Shown: positions 37,679 through 47,539 of the stretch, one piece after another
How the letters are laid out: each line of letters starts with the position of its first letter
Position numbering within the stretch: position 1 is the stretch's first letter
Assembly (NCBI GenBank): GCA_000158155.1
Contig: DS999407.1
Location: 521,257-585,256 of the forward strand
Length of the DNA stretch: 64,000 bases
Source of the DNA: a gamma proteobacterium NOR5-3
GTDB lineage: Bacteria > Pseudomonadota > Gammaproteobacteria > Pseudomonadales > Halieaceae
Reading direction: 5' to 3'
Notes under the pieces: model-generated
Databases searched by the model: none
What the model saw: only the letters and a program-made list of their open reading frames with translations
What the model was told of the DNA's origin: nothing
Position numbers and translations under genes: made by a program

Positions 37679-39787
37679 ATGTCGGCCTTGATGAACACCT
37701 ATTCCCCACTGCCCGTGAGCTTTAGCCACGGCCGCGGCGCCGAACTATTTAGCAGCGACGGTCGCAGCTTTCTGGACGGGTTGTCGGGGATCGCCGTGAC
37801 CAATCTGGGCCATGCGCACCCCCGCGTTACTGCGGCGATTACCGAACAAGCCTCCAAACTACTGCATTGCTCGAACATTTACCGCATTGACCTTCAGGAG
37901 CGCGTCGGTGAGGAGCTCACCCGCCGCGCGGATATGGAGCGCGTTTTTTTTAGTAACTCTGGTGCAGAAGCCAACGAAGCCGCTATTAAGCTTGCTCGCC
38001 TGCATGCGCACCAGCGGGGCATAGAAAAACCCCGGATTGTGGTGCTCGAGGGCGCCTTTCATGGCCGCACTCTCGCGGCCCTGTCCGCCACCGGTAACCC
38101 TAAAATTCAGGCGGGCTTTGGCCCTCTGCTCGATGGCTTTCTGCGCGTGCCGCGCAATAACCTCAACGCCCTTAAAGAGCTCGCTGAGCATCACAGCGAT
38201 GTCGCTGCGCTGATGCTGGAGCCGGTGCAAGGGGAAAGCGGCATACATCCGCTGGATCTGGATTACCTCAGGGCAGCGGCTGACCTGTGCAAAGACAAAG
38301 GCTGGCTGCTGATCTTTGACGAAGTGCAGTCCGGCAACGGCCGCACCGGCAGTTACTTTTATTATCAGCAGACAGACGTAACGCCCGACATCGTCAGCAC
38401 GGCCAAAGCGCTGGGCAATGGCGTTCCCATCGGGGCCTGCCTGGCCCGGGGCGAGGCGGCGCAGACCTTTGCGCCGGGGCATCACGGCTCGACCTATGGC
38501 GGTAACCCGCTGGCTTGCGCGGCGGCCGGTGCGGTTCTGGAATCCCTCGCCCGAGAGCAACTGCAAGACAGAGCCCAACCCCTGGGGCAGCTTATTGAAT
38601 CGAGCTTTCTAGCGGCCCTTAAGCATCAGCACGCCGTGCAGGAATTCCGCCGCGCAGGATTGATGATCGGCATCGAACTCCATGCGGACTGCGGCGCTTT
38701 GGTAGCCCAGGCGCTGGAAGCCGGGTTACTGATTAATGTCACCGCAGGGCGAACCATCAGACTCCTCCCGCCACTGGTCATGACCGACGAACAGGGGCGC
38801 CAACTGGGCGAGTCCCTGGCCACGGTCGTGGACCACTGGCTGACCAACAATCCAACCATGGCAGTGACGCGTGAGCACTCAGCATTTTCTAACCCTTCAG
38901 ACCTCTCTCCTCAAGAGCTTGATGCGCTCATCGATCGAGCCATGGAGCTCAAAGTGGCGCATCGCGCCGGCGAACCTTCACCGCAGTTTCCGGGCAGCGT
39001 CATGGCAATGATTTTCGCCAAGTCGTCGACGCGCACGCGGGTATCTTTTGAGTCAGGCATGGCCCAGATGGGAGGCCACGCCATGTTTCTGTCTCCGGGC
39101 GATACACAGCTGGGTCGTGGAGAGCCGGTCGAGGACAGCGCCCGGGTCATTTCTTCCATGGTCGACATCGTCATGATCCGCACCTTTGGTCACGACATCG
39201 TCGAACGTTTTGCCGCACATTCCAGTGTTCCGGTGATCAACGCACTCACGGACGACTTTCATCCCTGTCAGCTGCTGGCGGACATGCAAACCTATCGAGA
39301 GCATCGTGGCTCCATACAGGGCAAGACCGTATGCTGGCTGGGTGACGGCAATAATATGTGCCATTCCTATATCAATGCTGCCCGGCAATTTGATTTTCAG
39401 CTGCGTATCGCCTGCCCGAAAGGCTTTGAGCCCCGCGCCGATCTGGTGAGCGCTAACAGCGACCGGGTCACCGTGCTGCATGATGCGCAGGACGCCGTAA
39501 AAGACGCCGCCCTTCTCGTCACCGATGTGTGGGCATCTATGGGCCAGGAAGAAGAGCAGGCACGCCGCGCCGCAGCGATGGCCCCCTTTCAGCTCAACAG
39601 CTCGCTGCTGGCTGCCGCTGCCCCCGATGCACTCTACATGCACTGCCTGCCCGCGCACCGTGGCGAAGAGATTAGCGCCGAACTGATGGACGCCGCAGAC
39701 ACCGTGATCTGGGATGAGGCCGAAAACCGCCTGCATGCGCAAAAAGCGCTGATAGAGCGACTACTGCTGGGCACCTCAGCACCGTGA
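37679..39787 (+). CDS. argD-argF: Fused acetylornithine aminotransferase - ornithine carbamoyltransferase
   Basis: One uninterrupted 702-residue frame contains two arginine-biosynthesis enzymes. Residues 1 to about 390 are a complete acetylornithine aminotransferase (ArgD): N-S-G-A-E-A-N-E-A near 93, F-D-E-V-Q near 216, and the PLP lysine Lys243 in S-T-A-K-A-L-G. Residues 394-702 are a complete ornithine carbamoyltransferase (ArgF): carbamoyl-phosphate loop S-T-R-T-R at 450-454, H-P-C-Q, and H-C-L-P at 655-658. The join ([12 protein letters not shown]) is only a few residues long. An internal ATG at 38858 marks where argF would normally start, but no ribosome site precedes it. The steps catalysed are two steps apart in the pathway, with ornithine between them. 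Fusion by loss of the argD stop is the simplest explanation; a sequencing error is possible but less likely as both halves are in frame. Confidence 0.93.
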   Translation: MSALMNTYSPLPVSFSHGRGAELFSSDGRSFLDGLSGIAVTNLGHAHPRVTAAITEQASKLLHCSNIYRIDLQERVGEELTRRADMERVFFSNSGAEANEAAIKLARLHAHQRGIEKPRIVVLEGAFHGRTLAALSATGNPKIQAGFGPLLDGFLRVPRNNLNALKELAEHHSDVAALMLEPVQGESGIHPLDLDYLRAAADLCKDKGWLLIFDEVQSGNGRTGSYFYYQQTDVTPDIVSTAKALGNGVPIGACLARGEAAQTFAPGHHGSTYGGNPLACAAAGAVLESLAREQLQDRAQPLGQLIESSFLAALKHQHAVQEFRRAGLMIGIELHADCGALVAQALEAGLLINVTAGRTIRLLPPLVMTDEQGRQLGESLATVVDHWLTNNPTMAVTREHSAFSNPSDLSPQELDALIDRAMELKVAHRAGEPSPQFPGSVMAMIFAKSSTRTRVSFESGMAQMGGHAMFLSPGDTQLGRGEPVEDSARVISSMVDIVMIRTFGHDIVERFAAHSSVPVINALTDDFHPCQLLADMQTYREHRGSIQGKTVCWLGDGNNMCHSYINAARQFDFQLRIACPKGFEPRADLVSANSDRVTVLHDAQDAVKDAALLVTDVWASMGQEEEQARRAAAMAPFQLNSSLLAAAAPDALYMHCLPAHRGEEISAELMDAADTVIWDEAENRLHAQKALIERLLLGTSAP

Positions 39788-39947
39788 TACCAAAGCCAAA
39801 TAACCAGTCTGCATAGCGGATAGGCGGCTTAGAATAAATCGGTCCAAAGCACCAGAACACCCTGCATACCAGCATCGAAGAGGCGTGTTTTCGTGTTTAC
39901 TTGACCTGTGGGGTTAGTAAGCGCAGACATCACAGGCTCCACACATC

Positions 39948-39956
39948 TTATCCACA
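39948..39956 (+). promoter_or_regulatory. DnaA box upstream of nrdA
   Basis: TTATCCACA matches the 9-bp DnaA consensus exactly. DnaA boxes upstream of nrdAB that couple dNTP synthesis to replication are known in E. coli. Here the box is about 440 bp upstream, and a 9-mer can arise by chance. Confidence 0.4.
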
Positions 39957-40027
39957 AGATAAACTCAGGCTAATGCGCTTGCTTTCCCGCCAATAGCGCT
40001 TTATCTTGTAGATCGTCGGTGACACCA

Positions 40028-40043
40028 ACCCTATATCTAGCGT
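40028..40043. promoter_or_regulatory. NrdR-like box upstream of nrdA
   Basis: ACCCTATATCTAGCGT matches the NrdR consensus ACACWATATATWGTGT at 13 of 16 positions. NrdR normally binds two such boxes about 30 bp apart; I do not see a clear second copy. Confidence 0.5.
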
Positions 40044-40395
40044 TTCAGGTCGTGCTGTGTATCGTATTTCGAGCAGGAAGTCTCCTCAGTTTGCTCAAAT
40101 AGCGCGTTGCGACGTAACGGGATGCCTTCGGCCATCTATAAAAGTAATTAACTACCGCAAAATTGATCGTAAAAATCTCGAAACAGGCCACAACCCCTGC
40201 AAAAGTGAAGAAGACAACAGCCGCACTGCCCCTCAACCAGGGTCGGTATGGCAGGGAGCTTTATTCCCACAAAAAGTGTTAATCGGCTGCGAAAATCGTC
40301 AAATGTCCCGAAAAGTCATTAATGCGAGTGACCAGCAAAAAACAAAGTAAAAAAAGCCACAAAAGCAATAACCGAGTTTAAAGGAGCGAACACGA

Positions 40396-43299
40396 GTGAC
40401 CATGCAAACCAGTCAGGGCAGGGAAACAACTCTCACAGACAGCGTCACAGACAACACCGCAGCGAACGTAGCGAGCGGCGTTTCAGCCAGCAAAGCCGAG
40501 GTATCGGCAACTGCACCAGGGCAACTGCGCGTCATCAAACGAAACGGTACCGTTGTTCCGTTTGAGGCCAGCAAGATATCCGTTGCTATCACCAAGGCGT
40601 TCCTTGCAGTTGAGGGCGGCACCGCGGCAGCCTCCAGCCGTATTCACGAAACCGTCGCCAAGCTCACCGAAATGGTCACAGCGACCTTTAAGCGACGCAT
40701 GCCGTCGGGTGGCACCATCCATATCGAAGACGTGCAGGATCAGGTCGAGCTATCCCTGATGCGCGCCGGCGAGCACAAAATTGCGCGCGACTATGTGATT
40801 TATCGAGAGCAGCAAGCGGTCAAGCGCGCTGCGCGGCAGTCCCTGTCTGCCGAGACCCAGCAAGCCGCAGATCGCATCAACGTAGTGCAACTCGATGGCA
40901 GCAAAGCGCCTCTTGATTTAGAGCGCCTGCACATCATCGTCAGCGAAGCCTGCGCCGGGCTGGAAGATGTTTCCGAGTCCCGCATTCTCGATGAAGCACT
41001 GCGCAACCTCTATGACGGCGTGAGCATGCAGGAGCTGTCCACCTCTCTGGTGATCACCGCTCGCACACTCATCGAGCAGGAGCCCAACTACACCTACGCG
41101 TCTGCACGACTCCTTTGCGACAACCTTCGCACCGAGGCCCTGACCTTCCTGGGCGTGGCAGAAAGCGCGACCCAGGGTGATATGGACCGGTATTACCCCC
41201 AGGCGCTGTCGGCCTACATTAAACGCGGTGTGGAGCTCGAGCTACTGGATCCCACACTGGCCGATTACGACCTGGAGCAACTGGGCGCCGCGATTCTTCC
41301 AGAGCGCGACCTGCAGTTCACCTACCTGGGGCTCCAGACGTTGTACGACCGCTATTTTATCCACAGCGATGAAGTACGCATCGAATTGCCACAGATCTTC
41401 TTTATGCGCGTCGCCATGGGCCTCGCTGTAGAAGAGGAGCATCGAGAAGCACGGGCCATCGAGTTCTATCGCCTGCTGTCGTCCTTTGACTATATGAGCT
41501 CCACTCCAACACTGTTTAACGCCGGCACCCTGCGGCCCCAGCTGTCGTCCTGCTACCTGACCACCGTGCCGGATGATCTCCACGGCATCTATGGTGCGAT
41601 TCAGGACAACGCCATGCTGTCAAAGTTTGCGGGAGGCCTGGGGAATGACTGGACACCGGTGCGCGCACTGGGTTCTTACATCAAGGGCACCAACGGCAAG
41701 TCTCAGGGTGTAGTTCCCTTCCTGAAAGTGGTCAACGACACGGCCGTAGCGGTTAACCAGGGCGGCAAGCGCAAAGGCGCGGTCTGCTCTTATCTTGAAA
41801 CCTGGCACATGGACATCGAAGAGTTTGTCGAGCTGCGCAAAAACACCGGCGACGACCGACGACGTACCCACGACATGAATACCGCCAACTGGATTCCCGA
41901 TCTGTTTATGAAGCGGGTATTCGACGACGGTGACTGGACACTGTTTTCACCCAACGACGTGCCCGATCTTCACGATCTTTATGGCAAAGCCTTTGAAGAG
42001 CGTTACAACACCTACGAAGCCATGGCCGCCAACGGCGAGATCAAAAATCACAAGACGGTCAAAGCCCAAAATCTCTGGCGCAAGATGCTCGGCATGCTGT
42101 TCGAGACGGGCCACCCCTGGATGACCTTCAAGGACCCGTGCAACCTGCGCAGCCCACAGCAACATGCCGGCGTGGTTCACTCTTCTAACCTGTGTACAGA
42201 AATTACGCTGAACACCAGTGCGGACGAGATCGCGGTGTGCAACCTGGGCTCGATCAACCTGCCCCAGCACATCGACGAAAACGGCCTGAACCTTGAGAAA
42301 CTCGAGCAAACCGTTCGCACCGCGGTGCGCATGCTCGATAACGTCATCGATATTAACTACTACTCTGTAGACACGGCGCGTAACTCAAACTTCCGTCACC
42401 GCCCGGTAGGCCTGGGATTGATGGGATTTCAGGACGCGCTCTACAAGCAGCACATCGCCTACGGATCAGACGCAGCCGTGGAATTTGCAGACCGCTCTAT
42501 GGAGGCGATCAGCTACTACGCTATCGACGCCTCCAGCAGCCTGGCTGCCGAGCGCGGTGCTTACTCCAGCTACGAAGGCTCGCTCTGGAGCCAGGGCATA
42601 CTGCCCATCGACTCATTGAGCAAGCTGGTGGACGAGCGCGGCAGTGACTACATCAAGGTCGATAGCACAACGACCCTGGACTGGGAGTCGCTCAGGACGT
42701 CTGTCAAAGCTCGCGGCATGCGCAACTCCAACGTGATGGCCATCGCACCTACGGCGACTATCGCCAATATCACGGGTGTTTCGCAGTCCATCGAGCCGAC
42801 CTATCAAAACCTTTACGTGAAATCGAACCTTTCGGGAGAGTTCACCGTAGTTAACCCATACCTTGTCAATGATCTAAAGGCTCGGGGACTGTGGGATAGC
42901 GTCATGGTTAACGATCTTAAGTATTACGACGGCAGCGTTCAGTCGATCGAGCGTATTCCAGCGGACCTGCGCGCCATCTACTCCAATGCCTTTGAAGTCG
43001 AGCCCAAGTGGATCGTCGAGTGTGCAAGCCGTCGTCAAAAGTGGATTGATCAGGCGCAGTCACTGAACCTGTACATCAACAACGCCAGTGGTAAGAAGTT
43101 GGATATCACTTACCGCATGGCCTGGTACAGCGGCCTCAAGACCACCTACTACTTGCGCTCTTTGGCAGCCACAGGCACTGAGAAGTCGACCATCGCTACG
43201 GGTCAACTTAACGCCGTGTCTTCCAGTGCAGAGCCCCAGCCGGCACCCGTGCCGCAGGCCTGCTCGCTGGACGATCCGGACTGCGAAGCCTGCCAGTAA
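40396..43299 (+). CDS. nrdA: Class Ia ribonucleotide reductase large subunit NrdA (two ATP-cones)
   Basis: NrdA reduces ribonucleoside diphosphates using a radical supplied by NrdB. The 967-residue protein has two tandem N-terminal ATP-cone domains (about residues 40-140 from LRVIKRNGTVV; about 150-245 from INVVQLDGSKA), then the catalytic barrel with the active-site motif S-N-L-C-T-E-I and the substrate cysteine in S-S-C-Y-L-T. The C-terminal redox cysteines are in D-P-D-C-E-A-C. Two ATP-cones are typical of the Pseudomonas-type enzyme. Translation most likely begins at GTG 40396, 9 nt after AAAGGAG; ATG 40402 is too far from that site. Confidence 0.97.
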   Translation: MTMQTSQGRETTLTDSVTDNTAANVASGVSASKAEVSATAPGQLRVIKRNGTVVPFEASKISVAITKAFLAVEGGTAAASSRIHETVAKLTEMVTATFKRRMPSGGTIHIEDVQDQVELSLMRAGEHKIARDYVIYREQQAVKRAARQSLSAETQQAADRINVVQLDGSKAPLDLERLHIIVSEACAGLEDVSESRILDEALRNLYDGVSMQELSTSLVITARTLIEQEPNYTYASARLLCDNLRTEALTFLGVAESATQGDMDRYYPQALSAYIKRGVELELLDPTLADYDLEQLGAAILPERDLQFTYLGLQTLYDRYFIHSDEVRIELPQIFFMRVAMGLAVEEEHREARAIEFYRLLSSFDYMSSTPTLFNAGTLRPQLSSCYLTTVPDDLHGIYGAIQDNAMLSKFAGGLGNDWTPVRALGSYIKGTNGKSQGVVPFLKVVNDTAVAVNQGGKRKGAVCSYLETWHMDIEEFVELRKNTGDDRRRTHDMNTANWIPDLFMKRVFDDGDWTLFSPNDVPDLHDLYGKAFEERYNTYEAMAANGEIKNHKTVKAQNLWRKMLGMLFETGHPWMTFKDPCNLRSPQQHAGVVHSSNLCTEITLNTSADEIAVCNLGSINLPQHIDENGLNLEKLEQTVRTAVRMLDNVIDINYYSVDTARNSNFRHRPVGLGLMGFQDALYKQHIAYGSDAAVEFADRSMEAISYYAIDASSSLAAERGAYSSYEGSLWSQGILPIDSLSKLVDERGSDYIKVDSTTTLDWESLRTSVKARGMRNSNVMAIAPTATIANITGVSQSIEPTYQNLYVKSNLSGEFTVVNPYLVNDLKARGLWDSVMVNDLKYYDGSVQSIERIPADLRAIYSNAFEVEPKWIVECASRRQKWIDQAQSLNLYINNASGKKLDITYRMAWYSGLKTTYYLRSLAATGTEKSTIATGQLNAVSSSAEPQPAPVPQACSLDDPDCEACQ

Positions 43300-43359
43300 G
43301 CAAAGCTGGCGGTGCGCACGCACGAATGAAAAGACCATGGTCGCTGTGGGGGCGGCCAT

Positions 43360-43388
43360 AGAAGAGTGACACGAGAAGGAGTGACACG
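43360..43388. repeat. 14/15-bp tandem duplication carrying the nrdB ribosome site
   Basis: AGAAGAGTGACACG (43360-43373) is followed by AGAAGGAGTGACACG (43374-43388), identical apart from one inserted G. The second copy creates the AAGGAG ribosome site for nrdB. Confidence 0.85.
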
Positions 43389-44714
43389 ATGTTGAATTGG
43401 GACGATTATCACGCGGAAGAAGGCGGCAACACAGCCGTGGCAGAACCCGCAATCGCAGAAGCAGCCGCGGCCAGCCTTGCAGAGATTAACGCTGCAGAAG
43501 CAGCCGAAGCCAAGCAGGCCGCGGAAGTCAGCGCGCCTGCGCCAGCGGCGGTTACAGCGCCGGTTGCAAACACGCAAGCTGCCGCCGACGCCGAGGGAGA
43601 ACTCACGCCGGAAGCAAAGGCGAATATCGATGCCGCGGCTGAGGCTCTGCGCAATCTGGATGTAGCGGCAGGTCTGGAAGAGCTGGAAATGGGCGCAGCA
43701 CGCGTCTCCATTGACGAAAAAGCCATGATCAACTGCCGGGCCGATCTCAATCAGCTGGTGCCGTTCAAGTACGACTGGGCGTGGCAGAAGTACATCGATG
43801 GCTGTGCGAATCACTGGATGCCTCAGGAGGTCAACATGACCGCCGACGTGGCCACCTGGAAGAACCCCGAAGGGCTCACCGATGACGAGCGTCGCATCAT
43901 TCTGCGCAGCCTGGGTTACTTCTCTACCGCAGACTCACTGGTAGCAAACAACCTGGTGCTCGCCGTCTATCGTCTGATCACCAATCCAGAGTGTCGTCAG
44001 TACCTGCTGCGCCAGGCCTTTGAAGAAGCCATTCATACTCATGCCTATCAATATTGCATCGAGTCCCTGGGCATGGACGAAGGCGAAGTCTTTAATATGT
44101 ACCGCGAAGTCCCCTCGGTTGCCAAAAAAGCCGCCTGGAGCCTCAGCCACACGCACGAGTTATCAGACCCCAACTTCAACACAGGCACCATGGAGTCGGA
44201 TCAGACGCTGCTTCGCAATCTTATCGGCTTCTACGCCGTGACCGAAGGCATCTTCTTTTACTGCGGCTTTACGCAGATTCTGTCCATGGGTCGACGCAAC
44301 AAGATGACCGGCGTTGCCGAGCAATTCCAGTACATCCTTCGCGACGAGTCCATGCACCTTAACTTCGGCATCGACGTAATCAACCAGATCAAGCTCGAAA
44401 ACCCGCACCTGTGGACTGAAGAGTTCAAGCAAGAAGCGATTCAGATGATTCTGGAAGGCACCCAACTTGAGATCGAATACGCGCGAGACACCATGCCCCG
44501 CGGTGTACTGGGCATGAACGCGGCCATGATGGAGGAGTATCTCCAGTTCATCGCCAATCGTCGTCTGTCACAGATTGGTTTGCCCGAGCAGTTCCCCGGC
44601 GTGCAGAACCCCTTCCCCTGGATGAGCGAGATCATGGACCTGCGTAAAGAGAAGAACTTTTTCGAGACGCGCGTGATCGAGTATCAAACCGGTGGCGCCC
44701 TGTCCTGGGACTAA
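43389..44714 (+). CDS. nrdB: Class Ia ribonucleotide reductase small subunit NrdB
   Basis: NrdB holds the di-iron tyrosyl-radical cofactor for NrdA. The 441-residue protein begins with about 100 residues of Ala/Glu-rich low-complexity sequence, as in pseudomonads, then the ferritin-like core: the first aspartate ligand in F-S-T-A-D-S-L, the E-A-I-H-T-H-A-Y motif with Glu and His ligands and the radical Tyr four residues on, and the second site E-G-I-F-F-Y-C-G and R-D-E-S-M-H-L-N. It ends with the NrdA-binding tail. It is 89 nt after nrdA. Confidence 0.97.
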   Translation: MLNWDDYHAEEGGNTAVAEPAIAEAAAASLAEINAAEAAEAKQAAEVSAPAPAAVTAPVANTQAAADAEGELTPEAKANIDAAAEALRNLDVAAGLEELEMGAARVSIDEKAMINCRADLNQLVPFKYDWAWQKYIDGCANHWMPQEVNMTADVATWKNPEGLTDDERRIILRSLGYFSTADSLVANNLVLAVYRLITNPECRQYLLRQAFEEAIHTHAYQYCIESLGMDEGEVFNMYREVPSVAKKAAWSLSHTHELSDPNFNTGTMESDQTLLRNLIGFYAVTEGIFFYCGFTQILSMGRRNKMTGVAEQFQYILRDESMHLNFGIDVINQIKLENPHLWTEEFKQEAIQMILEGTQLEIEYARDTMPRGVLGMNAAMMEEYLQFIANRRLSQIGLPEQFPGVQNPFPWMSEIMDLRKEKNFFETRVIEYQTGGALSWD

Positions 44715-44724
44715 GTACGAGCAC

Positions 44725-44751
44725 GGCTGTCGGCGGTGTGCGCCGGCAGCC
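44725..44751 (+). other. Strong hairpin without U tract after nrdB
   Basis: GGCTGTCGGCG pairs with CGCCGGCAGCC over 11 bp (one G-T pair) around GTGTG, starting 10 nt after the nrdB stop. Lack of a following U run argues against intrinsic termination; it may stabilise the nrdB 3' end. Confidence 0.5.
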
Positions 44752-44789
44752 TCTTCGAATCATCCCGGCAGGTCACTGCGAGGTATGAC

Positions 44790-44999
44790 ATGAAAGACGA
44801 ACCACAAGATCAGAAACAAGAACAGGATCCAGAACAAAACGACAACGAGACCATTCTTATGGCGTTGGATCAGATCAGTCAGACCATCGATGTCATGACC
44901 AGTGTCGTGGGCAGGCTCCGACATTTTGTGCAGGAACAAGAAATTACCGAAGACATGGAAGTACGCGAAGCCATGCGTCCGGGTAGAACTTTGCACTAG
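44790..44999 (+). CDS. Small acidic protein of unknown function
   Basis: A 69-residue frame starts at ATG 44790 with a GAGG ribosome site about 8 nt upstream. It has an acidic, glutamine-rich N-terminus (MKDEPQDQKQEQDPEQ) and a predicted amphipathic helix (ILMALDQISQTIDVMTSVVGRL). It lies 75 nt after nrdB on the same strand, beyond the hairpin. I do not recognise a family. The frame could be extended upstream to 44736, but that part looks non-coding. Confidence 0.55.
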   Translation: MKDEPQDQKQEQDPEQNDNETILMALDQISQTIDVMTSVVGRLRHFVQEQEITEDMEVREAMRPGRTLH

Positions 45000-45062
45000 G
45001 TAGTCACCTCAAAAGACAGGGTGGATGCTCCCAAGCTAAGCCCTGATTCCAGTAAAGGCGCC

Positions 45063-45767
45063 ATGCCAGGCATGACACCCCATAACGCTCCGTCCCCAAC
45101 GCAGTACTCCACAGCCGCCTATCAGGGGCGCCGCAAACAGCTCAATCTCGCCCTACTCGTTACAGCCAACCTGCTCCCCTTGTTGGGTGTTTTGCTGTTT
45201 GACTGGGACGTGGGCGCGCTGATCATTTTGTATTGGTCAGAGAACTTGATTCTTGGCGCCTACAACATCATCAAGATGGCCAGTGTGGGCGGAGTACATG
45301 CGGTATTCCCCTCGATTTTCTTTCTTGTTCACTACGGTGGATTCTGTGCGGTGCACGGATTTTTTATTCTCAGCCTGTTATTCGACGTACCTTCGAATTT
45401 TAACGACGAAGCCCCCTGGCCTTTGTTTCTGGTTTTTCTACAACTGTTGTTTCAGGTTGTTGAGCAGGTGTTTGCTCTGGCGCCGCGGGAATGGGTCATC
45501 GCCTTTATCGGCCTGACTATCAGTCACGGCTACTCGTTTGTGAGCAATTTTTTGATCGCCGACGAGCGGGCATCGACGACGGTCAATGGTTTGATGGCAG
45601 CACCCTACAAGCGCATCGTGATTCTCCATGTGACCATCATCGCGGGCAGCTTCGCTATCATGTCACTGGGACAACCGCTGTTTTTGCTTATCGTTCTTGT
45701 CGGGCTAAAGACCGCTATGGATGTTGGGCTGCATCTTCGAGAACATCAGCGAAAGGCGGGCAGCTGA
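45063..45767 (+). CDS. DUF6498-like integral membrane protein
   Basis: This protein of about 234 residues has several hydrophobic segments (LALLVTANLLPLLGVLLF; FPSIFFLVHYGGFC; LFLVFLQLLFQVVEQVF; ILHVTIIAGSFAIMSLG; LFLLIVLVGLKTAMDVGLH) and the motif Y-W-S-E-N-L-I-L-G-A-Y-N-I-I-K-M, which I associate with DUF6498. Function is unknown. The start is uncertain: GTG 45021 has no clear ribosome site, ATG 45063 follows AAAGG. It lies after the nrd genes at the left edge of a lower-GC patch. Confidence 0.7.
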   Translation: MPGMTPHNAPSPTQYSTAAYQGRRKQLNLALLVTANLLPLLGVLLFDWDVGALIILYWSENLILGAYNIIKMASVGGVHAVFPSIFFLVHYGGFCAVHGFFILSLLFDVPSNFNDEAPWPLFLVFLQLLFQVVEQVFALAPREWVIAFIGLTISHGYSFVSNFLIADERASTTVNGLMAAPYKRIVILHVTIIAGSFAIMSLGQPLFLLIVLVGLKTAMDVGLHLREHQRKAGS

Positions 45768-45924
45768 AGCTCAGGAAACGATTATGTGTCGACCTTCTTC
45801 TAACACCTCAGAGCGGTAATTGACTGACTTACAGACACTCCGCTGAATACAAAACTCGTAACCTGAGTACAATCCGATCCAATCCTGTATTTTGGCATAT
45901 CCCATTTTTAGCAGCGGTGATCGC

Positions 45925-46443
45925 ATGACTTTGGAGAGCATCTACTACATCGGACAGACAGTCGCGGTTCTGGCTATCCTGGCTTCGCTCGCTTTTGTCC
46001 TATATCAAATCAAATTGGCGCGGCTTCAGATGCAGGGGCAGGCGGCAGTAGCCGTTCTTGATTATCAAAAGTCATTGGTTGATCACTTGCTGAATGATTC
46101 GGATCTTTACAAGATTGCGCTTCGTGGCAATGAGGACATGAATAGCCTCAATGAGTGGGAGCATCATCGATACACACTCTGGTGTCTCAAAGAAACGGGA
46201 ATGTGGGAGTTGTGCCATCACTTAAAAAAGCAAAATGCATTAGACGCCAATCTGTTTACGGGTCTGGAAGCCTACTGGGTAGACCTGCACAGTGCGCCGG
46301 GACGTCGGCAGTGGTGGGCAGAGCATACCGTCATGTTAGATCCTGACTTTCGTAAGTATGTTCAGGAAAAACTTAAAAGCCGCGAAGTCCGGCCCTTGCG
46401 AGAAACAAACCCGACATTCGACCCAAGTCGTTTCGATACCTAA
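45925..46443 (+). CDS. Single-helix membrane-anchored protein of unknown function
   Basis: The 172-residue protein has one N-terminal membrane helix (about 6-28: YYIGQTVAVLAILASLAFVLYQI) and a cytosolic or periplasmic domain rich in Trp and His (EWEHHRYTLWCLKETGMWELCHHL). The start at ATG 45925 (MTLESIYY) fits the usual beginning of such proteins; the longer frame from 45892 adds a polar stretch. The N-terminal pattern (hydrophobic helix, then Q-I-x-x-A-R) resembles that of its neighbours at 46652 and 47540. No function is assigned. Confidence 0.6.
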   Translation: MTLESIYYIGQTVAVLAILASLAFVLYQIKLARLQMQGQAAVAVLDYQKSLVDHLLNDSDLYKIALRGNEDMNSLNEWEHHRYTLWCLKETGMWELCHHLKKQNALDANLFTGLEAYWVDLHSAPGRRQWWAEHTVMLDPDFRKYVQEKLKSREVRPLRETNPTFDPSRFDT

Positions 46444-46651
46444 AACATAGGACTTGAACACACGCGCATTGGCGATACCGGATCGACAGTTATTCCTGTA
46501 CTGATGTTTTGTGCGAAACAATAAAGGCGAAAGCTGACTTAAGGGTGAGGTCGCGTCACACCTCGAGGTGGTCATTGGCGGAGCTTGGAATTCAAGCCGA
46601 TGAGTGGCCGCAATCAGTGGCCAAAAGAAAGCATTCAAGTAGCGGGGGTGA

Positions 46652-47398
46652 CTACTTCAGCTTCCCAGTGTTCGACAATAGCTGCTGAATCTTAGCGATC
46701 CGCTCGCTGACTCTCTCTCGCCACAGGGTGTACCCACTGTGCGTGAACAACAATTGCTCGACCGCATTTTCGAATTCGGGGTCGGCGGTCAGCGTCTCAA
46801 AGTCGTAAATCAGCGATGCACCCACATCGGAACCCACCTTGAAGGTCTGTGCCGTGAATTGCAGGTCGGCCTCGTAGTCGAACGCTGACGTATAGGCCTC
46901 CGTAGCCCCAAGGGCCAGCGCGTGGTAGTACTCTTTGGCAAACTCAAAGCGCTCAAGATAATCCTCGTAATCCACTAACTCCGTGAGCAGTGTTCTATCG
47001 CTCAGAATGTTGGCCTTACCCGAAGATATTAATTCTCTAAAACTACCGGCGGTATCGGCGCTCGTTTGAAACGCGATACCCAACAGCAGTGCACGCTCAA
47101 CTCCTGCGACGTCGTCATTCGCCAGCGTTCCCGCACGCAAAGAGCGAAGCAACGTCCGTAAATTTGACGTCATCTCATTGTGAAAAGCCAGAGCTCGGTT
47201 TGAGTCCTCTTCTATGCGATCGAAATCGACGCGAATTCTCTCAACAAGGACAATCTCCTCGAGCCGATTGCGACGCTCCTCGTTCCAATTCGCCACCTGA
47301 ATACCGATAAACACACCGATAACGACGATTGCGAAGTCGAGCCCTACGGCAAACCAGTTTTGATCTTTCACGTGTTTTGTCAGGCTGCGAAGAATCAT
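46652..47398 (-). CDS. DUF6090-like membrane-anchored protein
   Basis: This 248-residue protein has one membrane helix near residues 16-37 (WFAVGLDFAIVVIGVFIGIQVANW) followed by N-E-E-R-R-N-R, the N-terminal signature I associate with DUF6090. A long helical domain follows (VERIRVDFDRIEEDSNRAL and later FELISSGKANILSD style segments). Function is unknown. It stands alone on the minus strand between plus-strand genes. Confidence 0.7.
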   Translation of the reverse strand: MILRSLTKHVKDQNWFAVGLDFAIVVIGVFIGIQVANWNEERRNRLEEIVLVERIRVDFDRIEEDSNRALAFHNEMTSNLRTLLRSLRAGTLANDDVAGVERALLLGIAFQTSADTAGSFRELISSGKANILSDRTLLTELVDYEDYLERFEFAKEYYHALALGATEAYTSAFDYEADLQFTAQTFKVGSDVGASLIYDFETLTADPEFENAVEQLLFTHSGYTLWRERVSERIAKIQQLLSNTGKLK

Positions 47399-47539
47399 AA
47401 GGCGCTTGCTCCCTCAAGGCTTTGTCGTTTGCTTTGAGTGCAATTAGAACACAGCTGGCACTTCGCTTAGGAGGCGGAAGCGGTCGTTGGCTTAGCCCGG
47501 ATTTGCCTAGTCTTGACCGCCGCTATTTGCCAAGAGCAG

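Larger units (their letters stand above)
39788..40395. other. Long leader/intergenic region before nrdA
   Basis: This 608-bp stretch has no convincing gene. It holds a perfect DnaA box and an NrdR-like box (listed separately), an A-rich segment at about 40335-40380, and the nrdA ribosome site AAAGGAG at 40380-40386. The distance suggests a complex promoter region for ribonucleotide reductase. Confidence 0.55.

Noticed and set aside
46336..46638. 100-residue minus-strand frame between 45925 and 46652 genes
   Set aside because: It overlaps the 3' end of a better-supported gene and lacks a start signal or domain.
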